The position numbers were made by a program, and so were the translations under genes. A model generated the notes under the pieces. That model saw nothing but the letters and a program-made list of their open reading frames with translations. It was not told the origin of the DNA and made no database searches. Positions 1 to 10,619 of a stretch of DNA of 20,342 nucleotides are shown in pieces (within the stretch, counting starts at the first letter, position 1; every line of letters begins with the position of its first letter). The DNA lies in assembly GCA_049999725.1 (NCBI GenBank), contig JBNGIS010010796.1:1-20342 (forward strand), read 5' to 3'. The DNA is from Haplomitrium mnioides. Taxonomy: Eukaryota > Marchantiophyta > Haplomitriopsida > Calobryales.

Positions 1-90
1 TGTTTCAGCAAGTGGGACACTCTCTTCTTTGTATAGTATGTGCTAAATTAAGTCAAAAGTGGTGACTCGCAAGATGCTCCTTCTTTACTT

Positions 91-234
91 TTGCTAACAG
101 AGGATATGTATAGCTTTGATGAATATCTCCAATAGGTAACTTAGTGCAAATTTTACTTTTGCTAATAGGCAATATATGCAACTTCAACAAATACCTCCAA
201 TAGATAACTTAGTGAAATTTTTTACTTTTGCTAA
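91..234. repeat. 68-69 bp tandem repeat, two units plus a partial third
   Basis: Two adjacent units start with ttgctaa at 91 and 159, and a partial third starts at 228. Shared blocks include a run ending in taacttagtg and the unit boundary ttttacttttgctaa. The offsets are 68 and 69 bases. The copies are clearly diverged, so the duplication is old. It lies downstream (in minus-strand sense) of the copia remnant at 539-1535 and may belong to it, but I cannot read a copia domain in it. Confidence 0.7.
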
Positions 235-538
235 TCAAGTGACATTTGTTCACTAATTATTTTTTTTACAAGCTTCTTTTATGCTTTCTTTATACAATTT
301 TTTTGCAAAAAAGTTAATTGAATTTCATTCTTTATAAGCAAGTCTCTTTGGTTAGAGGTAAATTTTGTCAATGAGGTCATTCTTCATCAACTACATAAAT
401 GGATTTGGTCAAAGAAGTCTGTTTGTTTTTGTATATTTCTTTCTTCTATTGAGTGCTACTTCAACGTTCATTTAATCAAGCTCCTCTTCTTCAATTCTTT
501 TTTGCAATCTTAAATTTCTTCGATTACAATTATGTGTT

Positions 539-841
539 TTAGTTGAGGGTTGTTCTTGGTGCATAGGCAAAAAATTGTATATTTAGAACTGTACCATGCG
601 GTAAAATGATTATTGAAGGTCTATGTACTTCCTCAAGTTGTTTGCTACCCATTATGGTAGTCATTTGTCTATGAGAAGGTAGAATCTTAGAGAAATATGT
701 CTTACTCTTCAGAAGAATATGGGTTGCTTCATTGTTTATGATATATGTTATGATATAGTTTGAAGTGAGACTATAAGAAATGTGATCTATCATATAATTT
801 TTTGTAAGCAAGTCTTCTTCAATTATGAAATCTTCTAACAT
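539..841 (-). pseudogene. Ty1/copia aspartic protease remnant
   Basis: A 100-codon minus-strand frame carries the retropepsin region of the same copia remnant. The active-site region reads YIINNEATHILLKSKTYFS at about residues 33-51. In relatives this position carries Asp-Ser-Ala/Gly before Thr-X-His; here the catalytic Asp is Asn (codon 736-734). Further conserved positions follow in IMGSKQLEEVHRPSIIILP, corresponding to the strand after the flap, and in HGTVLNIQFFAYAP. It lies immediately after the gag remnant in element order, as expected. Integrase and RT should continue toward position 1, but I do not recognise them in 1-538. The assignment is firm for family, and the copy is inactive. 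Confidence 0.78.
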
Positions 842-879
842 ATGTTCTTTTTATAAGAAGTCTCATAGGACTTTAGCTG

Positions 880-1535
880 GACTACAACCTTGTTATTCTT
901 GTATAAAGTCACCAAGTAGGAGGGTATACGACACAAATTTTGTGTATAACCTTTTCTCTTACAACTCAAAGAAGTTACTAATTTGGAGTTTTCTTCTCAT
1001 TGGATTCTTTTTCCGATTCTTTTTCCGATAGAGGGTCTTTCTCTTTTGGCTGGTCTGAATATGCATTTCCACAACCATTGCGTCCTCTGCCCCTCCTTCT
1101 GAAGCTCTGATATTTGCCTCTTTAAGATCCTACTCTTTTGGACGATGGTACTTTGTTTTGCACTTTGTTTTGCACAAAAACTCAGTGTGGGTTCCATTTA
1201 TTAGAATTGGACATATTGAAGTTAGTTTCAATTGTACAGACTATAGGCAAAGTACGAAGAGGTTGGGTCTTAGCATTCTTCAATAAGAGGTTTTGATACT
1301 TCTCAACAAGCAACATGCAAACTATTAATTCAAAGTGTCTACTAAATCTCATGTTATTGTATTGTACAACAAGTATTGTGTTTGTAAAATGGAATGTGGA
1401 GAAAGTCTTTTCAATCGGTTTATCATCATCTATAAATTAACTACACTACAAAGAGCTCATCGAGATGTGATTCTAAATAGCTGGATGTTATACTTTGCAA
1501 TTGATGTAAATCTTGAATTATTAGATTTATCCAAT
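880..1535 (-). pseudogene. Ty1/copia gag remnant with degenerate zinc knuckle
   Basis: Read on the minus strand, this is the capsid/nucleocapsid part of a plant Ty1/copia polyprotein. The clearest piece is an uninterrupted 80-codon frame at 1424-1182 containing EKTFSTFHFTNTIL and FELIVCMLLVEKYQNLLLKN, typical of the UBN2-type gag of plant copia elements. Upstream, near 1535-1455, scraps such as KYNIQLFRITSR match the preceding gag helices with frameshifts. Downstream is a basic Gly/Arg stretch (RRGRGRNGCGN, near 1070-1100). A zinc knuckle with C-X2-C-X4-H-X4-C spacing follows at 972-931, where the first Cys is Ser and the His is Tyr. After it comes RIPSYLVTLYK, a conserved post-knuckle block. 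Frameshifts and stops make it nonfunctional. It is followed in element order by the protease remnant at 841-539. Confidence 0.8.
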
Positions 1536-1585
1536 CATGTATTGCTTTAGTCTAGTTTTGGTTTGATCAAATCAATCATTGAGAG

Positions 1586-1601
1586 TTATTATTATTATTA
1601 T
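1586..1601. repeat. Short (TTA)n microsatellite
   Basis: About five copies of the trinucleotide tta lie directly before tggagag. It is a simple repeat with no coding context. Confidence 0.8.
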
Positions 1602-4083
1602 GGAGAGTTAAACTAACCACAAAAATAAATAAATAGAAGGTGGAATAGAATGCAAAAGACCACCTAGAACCAAAACTATGCACACATATCATAACGCGCA
1701 TACTTCACAATCTGAAACACAAAGTTTCAAGCGATTCAGTCTCATCTCATCTCATCATGTGTGATGAGAACAGTGTATTCATCTAAGCACTTTATTTTCA
1801 CAAAACCCTGGATGACAGCGGACATGCACGTCAGTTGACATCGACATTCAAAGAAAGAGGAACATGCTATTCCACTCAAAGTAGTCATCATCATTGAAAA
1901 GACTGCCCACCTTTTGATGAAGGTATACGAATATGTATACATATAGCCTCATTCAAGTCAGGGCGACTCGAGTATCTGCTGCCCATGCCAACATTCTTTA
2001 TAAAATTCCAGCGCAGGATATATAAGAATCTAGATCGATTTTTTCAATAAATTATTGTCACCTGTAGAATGAATCACTTTTGAGATTCCTGACTATATAA
2101 TAAACTAACATTTTGAGTTCTGTGCAAGTTTTTAGAGAGATGAAGGAATCAGGTCAAACGCAACTTCTGAACAATTCATTTCAGATTTGGATTCTCCCTT
2201 TCTCAGCCCACACCAAATCTCAGTATCCCAATTGGATTGTACGATCCATAGAAACATTCCAAAACCAAACAGTTCTGCTAATAAAGATGAATGCCGATCA
2301 CCCTGCACCACCTAGTTTGAAGTTGAAAAACAATCTCACATTGACTAGTACAACATACAGATCTCTGGTCGATCTCTTGAACCTTGTCAGCAAGATTGTT
2401 GTTCCAGTCAATCAACTAGTCAAACTTCCTATGCAGCTGCTGCTACACTGAATCGAAACTACAAGGGTAAAAGCACATAATTACTGCCATACCACTTTTT
2501 TATGCGCTATGAGCAGTAAAGAGGTGAAGAGGTGGGGTGGGGTGGGCTGGTTTGGGTGTGGAGGCTAGTCGCAAGGAGGGATGGGGACATTTATACTTGA
2601 AACTCAGGAATCTGACCAGCAAGAGGAAGGGTTCAATACAGCCACAACCCTTGTCGCAGGTTTCCCCTCAACCAGGATTCTCAAATTTTTAAATTTTTAT
2701 CTCCAGTTTGGTTGGCTTGCTATTTTCACCTAGATTCATACATTTGTGACGTGGTTAAAGGCCGAATGGGGTTGTTATGCAGAACCTCTACCATCAAAGA
2801 AAAAGATGCCACGGGGTGAAGAGAAGATTTACAGAAGAAATTTGAAAGAGGGAGGATTTCCTGCCAGCAGGATCAAGTCCGAATTGGATGAGGGAAGGGG
2901 GTGACACTAAAAGAACAGGTTAAGAGAAAGGCCAACTTGGAATGCAATAGGGATCTGTCCAACCTACTTCAGCGTGAAAGAAAAGTCTGAGCCAGTTGTA
3001 AGCAAACATTCAGCCTAAGAAACCACTTCAATCACATAGTTGAAAACTTTAAAAATCATATATAATCCACATATAAATGATAATTAAGTGCCTTAGCCAG
3101 CTTCACAGTTACAGGTTTCAGAGAACCTTAGTCCAGGTCTAAACAATAGCAGATTACCACTCACCATCCAGAATGCCTACAGCAAGTTGAACACCACTGC
3201 CGTGCAATTCCAACCCTTAAGATAATGAGAACAAACTGTTCAACAAAACCCACACCAATGCACACACTTCACTGCCTCTTCTACCCAACCCTTCTTGCAC
3301 ACTTCAAACAATTCACTGACTGTCTACAGATAGTACATGACCCACTACCCAACTCAAGAAACATGTCCGTGAATTTGTCACCCAAAGAGCAAATCAAATA
3401 CTATATGGGAACGCCTGTTCACCAACACAACCCATCAAAGAAAGGAGGCAACAAACAAGACCCCCAATTGGAAGAACCAAAACCTGTTGAGGTGCCTCTA
3501 ATCCAAATAGTAGATAGGCTTGATCATCATACTTCATACCCCAACTTCTGTGTGGAGCTGATAAGTTTGCTTGTTGAATCTTCATTTTACTCTATGGACC
3601 AGCCCAGCCTCCCTCCATGAAAGAAGTCAAACTCAAAAGGAAAAAGAGTTCGCCACCAAAACACACAGTATATCAACCCCATCCACAACATTCATCCGTC
3701 ATAATCACACTTCTATGTCTATTTGTACTTTTCTCTACTACAATATTTTTTCAGCAGGGACTGTAGAAGAATCCCTACATAGCTACAGAAAATTTTGTAA
3801 AATTTTGTCATCTCTCAAAAAACTCAAAGATGCGTGAGCAGAAAACAGAGGCGGCTGCCCAGCCCCCAAAGTACCATTTGAAAATCTGCCATAATCAAAG
3901 AACTCATAACTGAGTAATGCTTTCCATCTTCCCTTATTCTAGCATAGCCACCCTAGTCTTTTTGGGATCTAGTGTTAACATGCATAGGTGAGCTATCGCG
4001 TTTGGAGGGTGGACCCACGTTTAAATATAGGAGTGGAACTGTTGCTCTATGGTGGCAAGAGGCTGAATAGGAATCCAAGGGCT
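1602..4083. other. Unassigned stretch, no supported gene
   Basis: No domain was recognised here. Two places show some coding character. In the frame starting at 2136 there are 57 sense codons with Ser/Asn/Gln-rich sequence (FISDLDSPFLSPHQISVSQ), then a stop at about 2308. The same frame resumes to about 2480 with one more internal stop, ending in TSQTSYAAAATLNRNYKGK. At 3225-3620 there is a 131-codon open frame with no motif and high Pro/His content. Neither has a recognisable homologue or clear splice context. The strip 2525-2570 is G/T-rich (ggtggggtggggtgggctgg). These may be old gene fragments or chance frames. Confidence 0.4.
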
Positions 4084-4179
4084 TGGAGGTAACCGCTGCC
4101 ACAGGAATCGAGTCTCAGTCTCCCATNNNNNNNNNNTGGAGGTAACCGCTGCCACAGGAATCGAGTCTCAGTCTCCCAT
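4084..4179. repeat. Identical 43-bp direct repeat flanking an assembly gap
   Basis: The 43 bases at 4084-4126, starting tggaggtaaccgctgccac and ending tctcccat, recur without mismatch at 4137-4179, directly on the other side of ten Ns. Perfect identity abutting both gap edges is what unmerged contig ends give, so this is probably one biological copy written twice. Confidence 0.9.
4127..4136. other. Assembly gap (10 N)
   Basis: Ten unresolved bases. The round length suggests a fixed-size scaffolding placeholder rather than a measured distance. Confidence 0.98.
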
Positions 4180-6235
4180 GCATGTCGTAGGACCTGCGGT
4201 GTAGATGGGCGAGAAGGGTGGAGCAGACATCCCGGTATAATTCACTACAAGCCTTACCTGCAAGGTACTTCTATCCCATAGCGAATATTTCCAGGCCTAG
4301 TTGGGGTCATGTAACAATTTTAACAATAGAGTTGTAGGGGCTCACACATGCTAGTGAATACCCAATGTCATGTAGGCAGACTCATGGTGGAGCCCAAATC
4401 CTTGAGCTAACTCAGGCAGTCAATTAAGTGAGTGAGTTCAAAAGTACTGTCTTGGCTAACTTCAGCAAGGTGGGAGAAAATTTGGTCTACGACCTGCACA
4501 CTCGGCTGAGTAGGGCATGTATTGCATCTTTCCTCATAGTTCACGGAGTCTGTTTAAGTAGCGTACAATTCTCCACCAACAAGAATTTGGAATGGAAAGA
4601 TGGTTCAGTTGGACAACTGGTTTTCTTCCTAAGCACGAGTTAAGTCAGAACAGGGAATGGAATCGAAAAGATACCTCTCCAAAAGGAAAGAACTTGAGAT
4701 CAACCAGCACTAACAATGGGAAGGGTCTAGAATGCCTCAGAATTGAAAAGGATAAAACACGAGTACTCTCAAGCAGTATCGCAAGGGACCGGGCATGGCC
4801 TGTATGCCTCAGGACGACCTGATGAAGGCCTGCTAGAGAAAAGGAGTGAGAAAGAGGATCGGCCTGATTTTCTTACCGTCGGGCCTATTGTCAAAAGGTC
4901 GCCCAAGCTTTGAGTTGCTGCAGATCACCGGGGAGCGCCTCCATTCCTTGCTCTCAGTATCCTCTACTTTGAGCGACTCCCTTCATGAAGGAGTGAAATG
5001 GTTTTGTGGTTGGCAAGAGGTTGCGCGCAGACCTGGTGCATCGTAGAAGTAAAATTCCAGTCGACGAGTAGGTTATATGGGAAGGGTGGACCAACTTTCT
5101 TAGCACTTGAGAATTTTGTCAAAGCAGGTCTGGAGTAGCATCGGTGATTCACACCCAAACTTGGCATTCTGGGAATTTGTTGAAGCACTGTGTGTATGAT
5201 ATTTGGAGTAGATGACAGTTTGACCAAGCAGCAAGAAGTGGGTTTTGTCAAGCAGAGATTGCAGTATTGCCACAATGCAGAAGTTTTGCAAAAGTTCAGA
5301 AGTACTCATAAAAAAACAAAAATTTGAGAGCAAAGATTTGTTGAGTGCTACAAGTCATCAAGCTCCAAAGATGCAATTGTTTTTGGAAGCAGCAAACCTC
5401 TGAAGGTTAAACAGAGGAAGAAACAGTAGTGACCGATGTGGCATGAATTGTCATGTTCTTGATTATTTGGATGGCAGACTGAAGCATCAATTGTGTGTAA
5501 GGTTGGCAGTGTTTTGCACAGGGCTACATTTCTGCATTGGGTTCAGCTTGTTTGTGAACAGAGCATAAATACAATTAAGGAGTGGAGATTTTTGAGCAGA
5601 TTAGAGTAGAGACACGGAGTCAATTTATTGTAGGACTGCTCTGAGGCTGCAGGAAACAATTTAATGTGTAGAAAGGAAGAAAAGTTGTCCAAACATCAGA
5701 TATGTACAAGGGTCCTCAGAGACTTGGTTGCAGAATGCTTTGCCCAATATAGCAGGGTTGATTTCACTTCAGGATTACAGAGTTGCTAAAATTGGGGAGA
5801 GGCCAGACCAGAATTTTGCGTTGAGCTTTTTGAAGGTGCTTGGAAGTGTGCACTAGCAAGCTCCAAGGGCAGAGGTGTTTCTAGACAGAAGTTCGAGTAT
5901 GACAGATTGAAGCATCCAGTGTATGCATAGTGACATTCTGCAATTTTTTCATTTTGTGTGTGAACTAATCTCAACCTGTTTTGGTCTATAGAGTGAGTAG
6001 GATTTGAAGGTAAATTTGGTCCAAGCTCTGATTTCAAAGGTGAAAAGCAGGAATCTACATATCCAAGTGGCAAGCACTATAAACTAGCCACATTAAGCCA
6101 ACATCTAATAGTCAATCTACTAGGTTCTCAGCCATAGCGGGCAACCTGCTCTCATACAATATGTTGGGAAGGAGCCAAGACTAGATACCGAAGGGAGGGG
6201 GGTAGTTACTCTGTTCTGGCTGACATGACAACCTT
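4180..6235. other. Unassigned stretch before the copia insertion
   Basis: No coding domain was recognised on either strand. Short open frames occur (for example 4428-4643 and 4846-5046) but have no motif and look like chance. The segments near 5465-5550 and 5905-5965 share scattered words (cagactgaagcatc against cagattgaagcatc, and tttgtg(t)gtgaac), hinting at an old dispersed duplication. A purine run at 6190-6205 resembles a retroviral polypurine tract and is followed by a TG at 6212, so the copia element may have landed in the LTR of an unrecognised retroelement. This is not established. Confidence 0.4.
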
Positions 6236-6240
6236 GATCT
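6236..6240. repeat. Target-site duplication, left copy (GATCT)
   Basis: Five bases gatct directly precede the TG of the left LTR and match 10898-10902 exactly. Five base pairs is the usual Ty1/copia integrase stagger. Confidence 0.95.
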
Positions 6241-6519
6241 TGTAAAGAAATCGAGGAGACAATTCGTTGGAGGCAAATATGAGAGAGATTGTATTCAACA
6301 AAATGAATTTACAAAAGTGAAGAGGATGGTAGTATGGCGGCACTCTCTCTTAGATCTTCCTTCTTCTCTCTACATACATACTCTATATTTATACTTAAAC
6401 TTACCATAAATCAACTTAAACAAAACTTACCCTAAAAAGGGTCCAAAAAGTATTACACATAGACATAGTCATCTACCCATCATCTTGGCGGGCTACGTAT
6501 CAAGCTTGGTATTTCAACA
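6241..6519 (-). repeat. 3' LTR of the copia element
   Basis: A 279-bp terminal repeat, plus strand tgtaaagaaatcgagg to ggtatttcaaca. It aligns end to end with 10620-10897. A TATA-like run (ctatatttatacttaaac) occurs mid-LTR on the written strand. Confidence 0.95.
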
Positions 6520-6531
6520 CTCCCTCTCAAG
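6520..6531 (-). other. Polypurine tract of the copia element
   Basis: On the minus strand the bases GAGAGGGAG lie directly before the 3' LTR start (TGTTGAAA). A purine run abutting the 3' LTR is the primer for plus-strand DNA synthesis. Confidence 0.75.
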
Positions 6532-6570
6532 CTCAAGCCAATGTCAAGCACACCCATCATAGTTCGAAAC

Positions 6571-7011
6571 TTATGTTGCTTCTCTGGACTTTGTAAAAAT
6601 ATCACCTATTGACTTTGTAAAAATATCAGCTACTTGCTGCTCATTTGTATTCACATACACCAAATCAGTCTCACCTTCAAGTACCTTCTCTTGTATGTAA
6701 TGGTAATGAACCTCAATGTGTTTGGTTCTTGCATGAAACACTGGATTGTTTGCTAGTTGTATATTGCTTATGTTATCGCAATACAAAGTCACAGGCTCTT
6801 GCACATCATGTTCTAAATCAGACAATAGCTTGCGTAACCAAGGTATCTCACATGTAGTTATTGCTGCTCTTCTATACTCTGCCTCTATGCTTGACAAAGC
6901 AAATGTGGGTTGCTTCTTACTACTCCAACTCACTGCAACACCTCTAATACTGAAAACATAACCACTTGTAGATCTCTTGCTATATGTATATCCAACCCAA
7001 TATGTTGTCAT
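6571..7011 (-). pseudogene. Copia RNase H domain
   Basis: A 146-codon minus-strand frame containing the copia RNase H core. Visible motifs are RSTSGYVFSIRGVAVSWSSK near the start, ALSSIEAEYRRAA (the catalytic Glu region of SxxEAEY), LYCDNISNIQLANNP (catalytic Asp of the CDN motif), HARTKHIEVHYHYIQEKV and the terminal ADIFTK. The N-terminal Asp-bearing motif (normally DxDWAG) is missing: the frame begins at YWVGY, so the first catalytic carboxylate is lost at a deletion junction near 6990-7011. The 3' end carries an in-frame 24-bp tandem duplication that repeats DIFTKS. RNase H would degrade the RNA strand of the RNA:DNA hybrid during reverse transcription; this copy is not expected to work. 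Confidence 0.92.
6587..6634. repeat. 24-bp tandem duplication in the RNase H tail
   Basis: Units 6587-6610 and 6611-6634 both start gactttgtaaaaatatca and differ only near their ends. The length is eight codons, so the frame is kept and the tail reads DIFTKS twice. Confidence 0.85.
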
Positions 7012-7910
7012 ACTGTATGTCTATAACATATCCAGAAAATGCTTCCATTGAAGCAACCAAATTCCTTGTTGTGTTTTTATTACTTCCATGCCCAAAAAGT
7101 ACATCAATTCTCCCAAGTATTTTATATCAAAATTCCGCTCCAAACCTCTTCTTAACATTTGCAATCTGTAATAATCAGATCATCAATATATATCACTATG
7201 ATGACCAAACTTGTATTCATTTTTTGCACATGCATAGAGTAATCTACCTTGTTGATCACAAATCCATTACTCTATAAAAACTTGCTTATTCTATTTGTCC
7301 ATGCTTTTGGTGCTTGCTTCAATCCGTATAAAACTTTCTTCAACTTGCATACATAATTTGGAAAGTCATGGTGTACATATCCATGTGGCTACTCCATATA
7401 CACTTCTTTATATAGCTCTCCATTCAAACAAATGTTCTTTACATCAATCTGATGTAAATCTTATCTCTTAGCAACAACCATAGCAATCACGGTTCTCACA
7501 GTCAACATCTTCACAACATGACTGAATGTTTCATCAAAATCTATCCCATGTCTTTCATCATATCCTTTGGCTACTAGTCTAGCATTGTACTTACTTATCG
7601 AACCATCTGCATTATGCTTTATTTTGTAAACCCACCTACAACCAAATTCTTTTGTTCCATCAGGTAGTGGTGTTAGCTTCCAAGTCTCATTCTCATCAAG
7701 TGCATTCATTCATTCATCCATAGCTACCTCCCATTGAGGTATGCCAATCGCATCCTCATAACAACTAGGTTCTACATCATGTATAACTTTCACCATATAT
7801 GCATAATTACACGCAGAAAAACTATCATAACTCAACCTCCTTACTGGATACTTTATACGTATAGATATGCGTACCTTATCTTGCATCCTTTGCACACAAA
7901 GTGTTTGCAA
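7012..7910 (-). pseudogene. Copia reverse transcriptase domain, broken
   Basis: Minus-strand reading from 7910 down to 7012. The pre-RT segment has CYEDAIGIPQWEVAMDE (7765-7710). A stop separates it from MNALDENETWKLTPLP (from 7709), FGCRWVYKIKHNADGSISKY, ARLVAKGYDERHGIDFDETF and later [15 protein letters not shown], all hallmark copia RT blocks. The catalytic YIDD box is intact at 7190-7179. Frameshifts and stops interrupt the domain at several points, including stop codons just after VVAKR (near 7460). After YIDDLII the frame shifts again, and the sequence then jumps into RNase H. The domain would copy the element RNA into DNA, but the ORF is no longer continuous. Confidence 0.93.
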
Positions 7911-7993
7911 AGTGGGTATATCAACCTCTTCACCATCACTTGAGTGACTTGCATCCGTTTACTGATCTACGTTTTCTTTTCCTTTTGCTGAAC

Positions 7994-9232
7994 TTACATT
8001 TTCCTTTCCTTTGATTGAATATGTCTTTCAGCACTTCCAATTGATACATTTGGTAAACCTAACCTCAATCTTCCTGACCATGGATTAACACTCTTAGATA
8101 GAGTGTTTGAACTCTCTCCTGGTCCACTCAGTATTTGTGAATATAATTCCTGATTTGCTAATTTTTCCTGCACTTCTTCTTTCTCTACATTAGTCTTCAC
8201 AACCTTTCCTACACCATACCAACTACTTAACTCATCAAATACAACATCTCTACTTACCTTCATTTGGCGTGTTACAGGATTGTAGCAACGGTATTCTTTT
8301 TGCTCCAAAGAATAGCTAATGAAAATACATTTCTCAACTTTAGGATCTAGCTTAGTTCTTAGCTCATCTCGTATGTGTACATACGCAATACATCCAAATA
8401 CCTTCAAGTGAGATACATCACTTTTGATACCTGTAAATCTTTCTTCCGGAGTAATATCATATATTCTTGTAGTAGGAGTCATATTCATGATATATATAGT
8501 TGTACGTACAGCCTTTGCTCAATAGTATTTTGGCATATTCTTCTCAATAATCAAGGCACGAGAAATTTATACTATATGCCTATTCTTTCTCTCTGCTACT
8601 CCATTATGTTGTGGAGAATACCTGCATGTAAATTGCCTCTTCACACCATGATCTACCAGAAATCTACTAAATTCTTGTGAAAAATACTCACCTCCACCAT
8701 CTGACCGTAGGCATCTAATCTACAAACCTGATTACTTTTCCACCATCTTCTTGAAGCTCTTAAAGTGCTCAAACACTTCTTCTTTTGTCTTCATAAAATA
8801 AACCCATACCTTCCTTGTATGGTCATCCACAAAAGATACATAATACTTATTTCCTGAAATTCATGCATGCTCAGTAGGTCCCCTCACATCAGAGTGTACT
8901 ACTTCTAAAGAATTTTTACTCACATTTCTTTGATGAAGGAACGGATGCCTTGACTGCTTTCCAAACTGACATGCTTCACACACCTTCTACATATCAACAT
9001 TCTTGAGCCGTGGCAAACCGGTAACAACATCCTTAGATTGCATTGATTTCAGCCTTTGTAGATTCACATGTCCCATTCTTTTGTGCCATATATCTGCATC
9101 TCCAATAACTGTATTATTTTGCGTATACATGACATTATCATTTACCATTGGAGTCTTCACATCCAATGTGAACATTCTTTTGATCTTACTTCCTCTAGCA
9201 ACCAATTTTTTTCCATTCTTCAAATCCTCCAC
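7994..9232 (-). pseudogene. Copia integrase (GAG-pre-integrase, catalytic core, C-terminal part)
   Basis: On the minus strand the region starts with MEDLKNGKKLVARGSK and the zinc-binding module, WHKRMGHVNLQRL followed by VCEACQFGKQ, giving the HHCC finger. The catalytic triad is present and in one frame: Asp of VHSDVRGP at 8890-8888, Asp of RSDGGGEYFS at 8701-8699, and Glu of VAERKN at 8593-8591. The last pair is separated by exactly 35 residues (D-X35-E). The copia-type downstream block follows (HLKVFGCIAYVHIRDELRTK, then VSRDVVFDELSSWYGVGKV). Several stops occur between these blocks (for example after PTEHA and in the NRHIV region), so the protein is broken. The function would be insertion of the cDNA into the host genome with a 5-bp stagger, matching the GATCT duplications. 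Confidence 0.94.
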
Positions 9233-9520
9233 AAAACAACCATCTTCATTAAAAATGACTTGTAATTCTTGTTCTCTATTTGACCAACAGATAACGAATT
9301 TTTTGTAATTGTTGATGCATAGAGCACATCAGCCATATACTTTGACTTTCCATCATGTGTAGCTAGTGGAACATTTCCTATATGCTCAATTGGATGAGTT
9401 GTAGCATCACTTGTTTCCACATATCCTTACTGCTCTAGATCATGCAGCTCTTTCAACCAATTTTTACGATGGGTCATATAGTTTGACACACCAGAATCCA
9501 CATACTATGCATCATCTACA
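9220..9520 (-). pseudogene. Copia aspartic protease
   Basis: The minus-strand frame contains YVDSGVSNYMTHRKNWLKEL, with the catalytic Asp-Ser-Gly at 9498-9490 intact. It continues after a stop near 9422 into TTHPIEHIGNVPLATHDGK, MADVLYAS and NSLSVGQ, the conserved latter half of copia proteases. A TAG precedes the active site (A*YVDSG). The enzyme would cleave the polyprotein. It sits between the zinc knuckle and integrase as expected. Confidence 0.9.
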
Positions 9521-9639
9521 CAATCTTGTGTATAAGCACTCTTCATATATTGCAAAACAAAGAGATGCTCACCATCACTCTTTGATGACGATGCATAATT
9601 TCCTTGTTGTCTTTGTCTATATCCTCTCCTATTGTTGTT

Positions 9640-10525
9640 AGACCTACTATAGCAGTCATTTGCATAATGACATGCTTTTCCACACTCCCAACAAACTACA
9701 TTCTGATTGTTTTGCCTTCCACCTCTTCCACAAAAGCTCGTTCTTCCTTGAAAATTTCCAGACCTCTAACACAAACTATATTCTCTGAATTTTGTTGATT
9801 TTGGTTATATTGCACATAACCTCTACCTTCACTACATCCTCTCTAGGATCTCCCCCTACCTCTACCATATCTTGAGTAGAAACCTTGTGCGTGCTCATTA
9901 GAACCATTTTCTGAAGTGGGTCCTCGAGTGTTCCTCTCCTCTATAATCGTCAAGAAGACTAGCTTATCAAATGATTTTCCCAAACAAACACGGAAGTGGC
10001 AAACAGTTTCCACTTGTCATCATCCTCTGTAACTACTCCAATAGATCCCAATGCATCTGATGTCTCTTTTTATCTTCAAGATATAATCATTCAGAGACAT
10101 GTTGCATTCCTTCTTTATGTTATTCAACTCATTCTTCAATTGAATCTTTCTAGCTCTAGTATTTGTACTATAGAGCCTTTCTAACGTATCCCATACATCT
10201 TTTGCACACTCCAAATCTTGTATATGTCCAACCATACTATTTGACTTATTTTGCTAAACCTTCTTATCCTTTTTGTTCCATGCTTTCTATGCTTTCAATT
10301 CATGTTCTGTTGCATTGGTTGAAGGAAGTTGCGATTCCTTTTCTTCGCCTGATATGTACCCCCATAGGCTCTTGCCTATCAAATAGTTCCGCATTCAGAA
10401 CTTCCATGGCTAGTAGTTGCTCTTCTCTAGCTTTTCAATACCAACGTTATTGCTATCACCCATTTATGCAACTTCTCGACACCTTCAAACTTCAAGACTT
10501 TGTGCTTCAACTTTGTGGCCACCAT
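9640..10525 (-). pseudogene. Copia gag with intact CCHC zinc knuckle
   Basis: The most plausible gag start is the ATG at 10463 (MGDSNNVGIEKLEKSNY), because the next blocks, MRNYLIGKSLWGYISGEE and DVWDTLERLYSTNTRARK, are the standard gag (UBN2 family) signature. An ATG at 10525 opens another frame that soon stops. The frame at 10235-10020 continues through IQLKNELNNIKKECNMSLND, then shifts. A Gly/Arg-rich tract precedes the nucleocapsid zinc knuckle at 9693-9652, which reads CWECGKACHYANDC and keeps the canonical C-X2-C-X4-H-X4-C spacing. Gag would package the RNA into particles. Stops within the N-terminal half (for example in NY*PWKF*M) show decay. Confidence 0.9.
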
Positions 10526-10603
10526 TGAGCAAAAATGATATCAAAATTGATGCTCTAAACCAGATTGATAGTCTACTCCTTGCAATCTTCTACTCCTCAT
10601 AAA

Positions 10604-10619
10604 CCAAGCTATGATACCA
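10604..10619 (-). other. Primer-binding site, initiator tRNA-Met type
   Basis: Minus strand reads TGGTATCATAGCTTGG directly abutting the 5' LTR. The first twelve bases match the usual plant LTR-element site TGGTATCAGAGC (complement of the initiator tRNA-Met 3' end) with one mismatch. Confidence 0.88.

Noticed and set aside
2525-2570. G-rich strip as a G-quadruplex or telomere-like repeat
   Set aside because: It is irregular ggtggggtggggtggg, not a plant telomere unit, and has no surrounding context to support a function.
3225-3620. A 131-codon open frame as a real gene
   Set aside because: No recognisable domain, Pro/His-rich chance-like composition, and no supporting splice or promoter context. 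It is kept only as part of the unassigned stretch.
4428-5046. Three short open frames as genes
   Set aside because: They overlap in different frames, are 66-76 codons long, and show no motif.
7179-7190. Copia element as a potentially active copy because YIDD and D-X35-E are intact
   Set aside because: Frames are broken many times and the RNase H N-terminal motif is gone, so it cannot make the full polyprotein.
8375-9308. Plus-strand open frames rich in Ser/Leu/His opposite the copia integrase
   Set aside because: They are antisense shadows of the minus-strand integrase, which has intact catalytic motifs in the other direction.
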